Part shown: one piece after another, positions 54,467-58,473 of the stretch | Numbering within the stretch: position 1 is the stretch's first letter | Layout: every line of letters begins with the position of its first letter | Notes under the pieces: generated by a model | The model's input: only the letters and a program-made list of their open reading frames with translations | Told to the model about the DNA's origin: nothing | Database searches by the model: none | Origin: an uncultured Geobacter sp. | GTDB lineage: Bacteria > Desulfobacterota > Desulfuromonadia > Geobacterales > Geobacteraceae | Reading direction: 5' to 3' | NCBI GenBank assembly: GCA_903915655.1 | Contig: CAIWTU010000160.1 | Location: 1 to 58,473, forward strand | Length of the DNA stretch: 58,473 nt | Program-made: the position numbers and the translations under genes

Positions 54467-57400
54467 ATGAATAAAGCATATCGCCTGATCTGGAGCAAAG
54501 CCAAAGAACGTTGGATCATCGCTGCCGAGATCATCAGGGGTAATGGTGGGCCATCGCCCATAACAGTTGCCGCTGCAGTAATTATCTCTTTGATAATAGG
54601 GGCAAGAGGGGCCTATGCCTTGCCGACCGGCGGACAGGTCGCTGCCGGGCAGGCCGTTATCAGCGCTCCCTCTGCCACCCGGATGAACATCAATCAGGGA
54701 ACAAACCAGGCGATCATCAACTGGAACTCCTTCGGCATAGGTAAGGGGGAGGCGGTCAACATCGTCCAGCCGACCAGCCAGTCCACCCTCTTGAACCGTG
54801 TTCTGGGGAACAACCCTTCGCAAATCTTCGGCTCGCTTACCGCCAATGGCAAGGTTTTCCTGGTCAACCCCTCCGGCATCCTCTTTGCCCCCGGCGCCAG
54901 CGTCAATGTCGGCGGCCTGGTCGCTTCCAGTCTCAATATAAAAGATGGCGACTTTCTCGCCGGCAAATACGGATTCTTTAAAGACGGCGCTGCCGGTTCA
55001 GTCGTTAATCAGGGAAATATAACTGGCGGCTTTGTCGCGCTGCTCGGCAATTCTGTCGAGAACGCCGGTACGATCGTCACCAACAAAGGGACAACCGGCC
55101 TGGCGGCTGGTGATGATATCACGCTTGGTTTTGACCCGAACGGCCTGATGGCGATCAAGGTGGACAAGGCGGCGTACCAGGCTCAGGTCGCCAACAGCGG
55201 CATCATCGAGGCGGACGGCGGCATGGTGGTGATGACCGCCAGCGCGGCCGATGCGCTGCTGGCCACGGTAGTCAACAACAGCGGCACAGTGCGCGCCAAC
55301 AGCATGGTGGAACGGGGTGGCGAGATCGTGCTGGAGGGTAATCAGATCATCAATTCTGGCACACTTTCGGCCAGTGGCGGGGCGCAAGGGGGCGATATCA
55401 GGCTGACCACCAGCGGCATGGTTATGAATACCGGCGCTATCCAGGCAATCGGCGATAGTGGCGGACAGATTGCCATAATCGCGCAGGCCGTGGTTGAGCA
55501 GGGTACGGTGGACGCCAGCGGTGTAACGCAGGGTGGTTCTGTTTTATTATCGGCAAGCGATTCTCTTGAGCAGACTGCAAATTCGGTTGTCCGTGCGGAT
55601 GCGGCGCAAGGAACAGCCGGAACGGTTCGCGCCGAATCCCTGGGGGGGGCATATCTTTCGGGAACTCTCTCCGCAAGTGGAATCAAAGGGGGCGAAGTTG
55701 CCGTTACCGCCCCCACGCTGGTTCTGGCCGGCGCGGCGCTTCATGCTGATGGCAGAGACGGCGGCGGACGGGTGCGTGTTGGCGGAGGGTGGCAGGGAAA
55801 AGATGCTGATCTTGCAAATGCCGCGACAACCACGGTGAATCATTCTGATCTCACGGCCAATGCCATTGGCAACGGCGATGGCGGCACGGTTGTTGTCTGG
55901 TCGGAACAGAATACGCTCATGGCCGGTGCAATCGAGGCCAGAGGGGGGTCAACCGGCGGTGATGGCGGCAAGATCGAGATTTCCAGCCACGGCACACTTG
56001 GTCTGGGTGGCACGGTTGATGTAAAAGCGCCAGTCGGAATTAACGGCAGTCTGCTGCTTGATCCCAAAGATATCAATATCGTTGAAAGCGTTTCAAGTTT
56101 TTCCACCATCTCGCTAACCTATACGACACCGAAGGCAGGGGATCAGCATGGCAGCGGTGGCGTTGTTGAGCTGAAGAACGGCACAAGCGGTACAGATCGG
56201 GTGGTGGTAGAATCACCACTTGATAACACGGCAGCCACCGCCGCCGGTGCGGTGCGGCTCTACCGGATGAGCGACGGCACGTTGCTGGCGACCCTGACCG
56301 GTTCGCAGGCAAGCGATAATGTCGGAATCGATGGCGTAGCGCTGACCAATGGCAATTATGTTGTGTATAGTCTTTACTGGAATAACGGCGCTATTTCCAC
56401 TGTTGGTGCTGTAACCTGGGGGAACGGCACAAGCGGAACATCGGGAGTAGTTTCATCAAGCAACTCGCTGGTGGGGAGTCAAGCAGGCGATCGAGTTGGA
56501 TACGGTGGCGTAACGGCGCTGACCAATGGCAATTATGTTGTGAGTAGTCCTTGGTGGAATAACGGCACTATTTCCTCGGTTGGAGCTGTAACCTGGGTTA
56601 ACGGCACAAGCGTAACATCGGCAGTAGTTTCATCAAGCAACTCGCTGGTGGGGAGTCAAGCAAACGATAATGTCGGAAGCGATGGCGTAACGGCGCTGAC
56701 CAATGGCAATTCCCTGGTGCTCAGCCTTAATTATAATGCCGGCGGCCTCGTCGATTCCGGTCGTGTGGATATCCTGGTTGGTGGTGGGTCTGCAACGACC
56801 CTGACCAATCCACATACCTTTGCCACTAACCAGACAGGCACAAGCACCCTGCTGGCCTCCGATATCAAGTCGCTGCTCGATGCCGGCACGGCGGTTACTC
56901 TGCAAGCAAATAACGATATCGCTTTAAGTACGGCGCTGACTGCCAACAATGCCGGTGGCAACGGCGGGGCGCTGACAATGCAGGCGGGGCGCAGCATTCT
57001 GCTGAATGCCAACATCACGACTGACAGCGGCAACCTGACGCTGATCGGCAACGAAACAACAGCAGCCGGTGTAGTGGATGCCAACCGCGATACGGGCGCA
57101 GCCGTTATCATCATGGCTACTGGAACCAGTATTAATGCCGGAACTGGCATCGTGAGCATCAATCTGAAGGATGGCACTGACAAAACCAATAGTACAAGCG
57201 GCGCAATCACGCTTCAGAATATAACCGCAGGAGCGCTGGCAGTAACGAATAACGGATCTACGGCAGGCAGTGCGATAACCGCAAGCGGCGCACTCGTCGT
57301 CAGCGGCACGACAACGCTTGCCGCTCAGAACTCTGCACAGACAACCCGCTATGACATTACAGCTAACAATGCTTCCAACAATTTTGGCGGAGCGGTTTCG

Positions 57401-58473
57401 GTAACAGGCAACAACGTCATCCTGGTTGACGGCACGGGCGGGATTGTTCTGGGAGCTTCAACCATTAACGGTAGCCTGACAGTGCAGACCGGTGGTGCTC
57501 TAACGCAGAGCGGCGCGCTGGCTGTCACCGGTACAACCGGCATTACGGCAGGGGCAGGAAACGACATCACGCTTGTTCATGATTCCAACAACTTCACCGG
57601 CGCGGTATCTGTGGTTTCGGGTAAAAACATCAGCATTCTGGACAGTAACGCCATGACCTTGGGGGCAGTGACCTCCACTCTCGGTACGGTTGATATCGCC
57701 ACCCTGACCGACAACCTGACACTTACCGGCGCGGTCCAGACCACCAATGCCACTGCCAGCGCCATTAAGCTGAATGCAGGGAAAGACACGGCGGCGGGTA
57801 CCTCCACCGGTGGCGATATCATCATCAGCGGCGGAACGATCAGTGTGGCTACGGGTGGTTTCGCCACTCTCTACAGCGGCAGCGTGGCCGGCAGCACCGG
57901 ATTGACAGCGCTTATCGGCTCAGGCACCAACCGCTTCCGCTACAATAGCGATGAAGCCAGCGGCACCACCAACTACACCACAGCTCTTGTCGCCGGGGTA
58001 AATGCCATCTACCGCGAACAGCCGATGTTGACGGTTACGCCGAGCAGTCATACCATTACTTATGGAGATACGACTCCGGCTTTTACCAACACTGTTGGAA
58101 CGGCTTACGTTAACGGCGATACATCAGCCGGAACAATTACCGGCACGGCAACCTGGACAGTTGCTGGACCAAAATCTACTTCCAACAACTATATTGCAGG
58201 TAACCACGATGTGAGTTATGCCAGTGGACTTGTCAGTTCTCTTGGTTACGGTTTTGCAAATGAAACAGCGAGCAGCAATGAGTTAACCGTTAGCCAGCTT
58301 GCCCTGGCAGTAACCGGTTTAACCGCCAGCAGCAAAGTATATAACGCCAACACAATCGCGATACTGGGCGGCACTGCGGCAATCAGCAAACTCGGCAATG
58401 ATGACGTGAGCATTGGCGGCACAGCCGTTGGCGCGTTTGCCGACAAGAACGCCGCCGCCAACAAGGCAGTCAC
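54467..58473 (+). CDS. Two-partner-secretion filamentous-haemagglutinin-like adhesin, 3' end outside window
   Basis: The frame is open from ATG 54467 to the window edge (1335 residues). Residues 1-28 are an extended signal peptide region (MNKAYRLIWSKAKERW, ESPR type), followed by a hydrophobic core and a likely cleavage after AYA (residue 51). A TPS/haemagglutination-activity domain follows (~52-170) with INWNSFGIGKG and VFLVNPSGILFAPG. Gly/Asn/Thr-rich beta-helix repeats come next, and from 56339 a set of near-identical 59-residue repeats (ALTNGNYVV; GAVTWGNGTSG; SSSNSLVGSQ). Near the edge, MBG/YDG-type Ig-like units begin (ITYGDTTPAF; SSKVYNANT). It should be exported by a TpsB partner, which is not in the window. 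Confidence 0.93.
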   Translation, partial: MNKAYRLIWSKAKERWIIAAEIIRGNGGPSPITVAAAVIISLIIGARGAYALPTGGQVAAGQAVISAPSATRMNINQGTNQAIINWNSFGIGKGEAVNIVQPTSQSTLLNRVLGNNPSQIFGSLTANGKVFLVNPSGILFAPGASVNVGGLVASSLNIKDGDFLAGKYGFFKDGAAGSVVNQGNITGGFVALLGNSVENAGTIVTNKGTTGLAAGDDITLGFDPNGLMAIKVDKAAYQAQVANSGIIEADGGMVVMTASAADALLATVVNNSGTVRANSMVERGGEIVLEGNQIINSGTLSASGGAQGGDIRLTTSGMVMNTGAIQAIGDSGGQIAIIAQAVVEQGTVDASGVTQGGSVLLSASDSLEQTANSVVRADAAQGTAGTVRAESLGGAYLSGTLSASGIKGGEVAVTAPTLVLAGAALHADGRDGGGRVRVGGGWQGKDADLANAATTTVNHSDLTANAIGNGDGGTVVVWSEQNTLMAGAIEARGGSTGGDGGKIEISSHGTLGLGGTVDVKAPVGINGSLLLDPKDINIVESVSSFSTISLTYTTPKAGDQHGSGGVVELKNGTSGTDRVVVESPLDNTAATAAGAVRLYRMSDGTLLATLTGSQASDNVGIDGVALTNGNYVVYSLYWNNGAISTVGAVTWGNGTSGTSGVVSSSNSLVGSQAGDRVGYGGVTALTNGNYVVSSPWWNNGTISSVGAVTWVNGTSVTSAVVSSSNSLVGSQANDNVGSDGVTALTNGNSLVLSLNYNAGGLVDSGRVDILVGGGSATTLTNPHTFATNQTGTSTLLASDIKSLLDAGTAVTLQANNDIALSTALTANNAGGNGGALTMQAGRSILLNANITTDSGNLTLIGNETTAAGVVDANRDTGAAVIIMATGTSINAGTGIVSINLKDGTDKTNSTSGAITLQNITAGALAVTNNGSTAGSAITASGALVVSGTTTLAAQNSAQTTRYDITANNASNNFGGAVSVTGNNVILVDGTGGIVLGASTINGSLTVQTGGALTQSGALAVTGTTGITAGAGNDITLVHDSNNFTGAVSVVSGKNISILDSNAMTLGAVTSTLGTVDIATLTDNLTLTGAVQTTNATASAIKLNAGKDTAAGTSTGGDIIISGGTISVATGGFATLYSGSVAGSTGLTALIGSGTNRFRYNSDEASGTTNYTTALVAGVNAIYREQPMLTVTPSSHTITYGDTTPAFTNTVGTAYVNGDTSAGTITGTATWTVAGPKSTSNNYIAGNHDVSYASGLVSSLGYGFANETASSNELTVSQLALAVTGLTASSKVYNANTIAILGGTAAISKLGNDDVSIGGTAVGAFADKNAAANKAV
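56339..56710 (+). repeat. Tandem 177-bp (59-residue) repeats within the adhesin
   Basis: Copies start at 56339, 56516 and 56693, exactly 177 bp apart; the third is partial and runs into different sequence after about six codons. Each encodes LTNGNYVV-type, WNNG, GAVTWGNG and SSSNSLVGSQ segments. DNA-level identity is high, including the GCAACTCGCTGGTGGGGAGT segment, which suggests recent duplication. A partial preceding unit (SQASDNVG) lies just upstream. Confidence 0.9.

Noticed and set aside
54344-58473. Many minus-strand open frames under the adhesin gene
   Set aside because: They are rich in Pro, Val, Ala and Ser because they mirror the Gly/Thr/Asn-rich plus-strand repeats. The plus frame has a full signal peptide and TPS domain and no stop.

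Overview
The window looks like a chromosomal segment of a Geobacter-type deltaproteobacterium (Desulfuromonadia, Geobacter/Geotalea lineage). This rests on gene content: a complete-looking anaerobic (cobalt-early) cobamide operon with a BzaF-like ThiC paralogue, a CbiMNQO cobalt importer, an NfnAB pair, REC-PilZ and HD-GYP signalling proteins, and several families of short dispersed palindromic and tandem repeats between genes. No rRNA or tRNA gene was recognised.

Layout. 1-2.3 kb: right part of an IS1634/IS4-type transposase, then a perfect hairpin and a probably frameshifted small gene. 2.3-9.7 kb: family-2 glycosyltransferase, REC-PilZ regulator, two tandem Kup potassium transporters, a small antibiotic-biosynthesis-monooxygenase-type protein and a small siroheme/4Fe-4S reductase. 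9.8-30.7 kb: a minus-strand cobamide locus of about 20 kb. It starts at a sigma-70-like promoter followed by a leader of about 435 nt that contains a cobalamin riboswitch and an intrinsic terminator. The order is cobU, cobT, cobS, cobC, cbiA, bzaF-like, cbiM, a cbiN-like gene, a zinc-ribbon/HExxH membrane protein, cbiQ, cbiO, cbiX, cbiC, cbiD, cbiET, cbiL, cbiF, cbiG, a cbiH-cbiP fusion, cbiB and an MFS transporter. 30.7-33.7 kb: nfnB, nfnA, engB. 33.9-42.2 kb (plus strand): phospholipase C-like protein, ppk1, pepN, a small unknown, an HD-GYP protein and a mini zinc-ribbon protein. 42.3-46.3 kb (minus): trxB, folE2, queC, DEAD-box helicase. 46.4-53.6 kb: trmB-truD, an IclR regulator, coaE, a GNAT/CoA-transferase/TerC group and an HU gene. 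53.9-58.5 kb: a decayed REP-associated transposase fragment and the first 1335 residues of a very large two-partner-secretion adhesin that runs off the right edge.

How it works together. The cobamide locus carries cobalt uptake (CbiMNQO), cobalt insertion (CbiX), corrin ring building (CbiL, H, F, G, D, ET, C), amidation (CbiA, CbiP), aminopropanol attachment (CbiB), nucleotide-loop assembly (CobU, T, S, C) and anaerobic lower-ligand synthesis (BzaF-like). One promoter and riboswitch could control all of it. I did not find a precorrin-6A reductase (CbiJ), uroporphyrinogen-III methyltransferase, corrinoid adenosyltransferase or threonine-phosphate decarboxylase here.

The most unusual feature is the invasion of this operon by short repeats. 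CbiD carries three segments encoded by intergenic-type repeats, read in frame. The CbiH-CbiP fusion is joined across another such repeat. A 131-bp MITE-like element with 15-bp terminal inverted repeats and a 4-bp target duplication sits between the bzaF-like gene and cbiM. All function calls come from reading the sequence and from memory of protein families; no database search was run.
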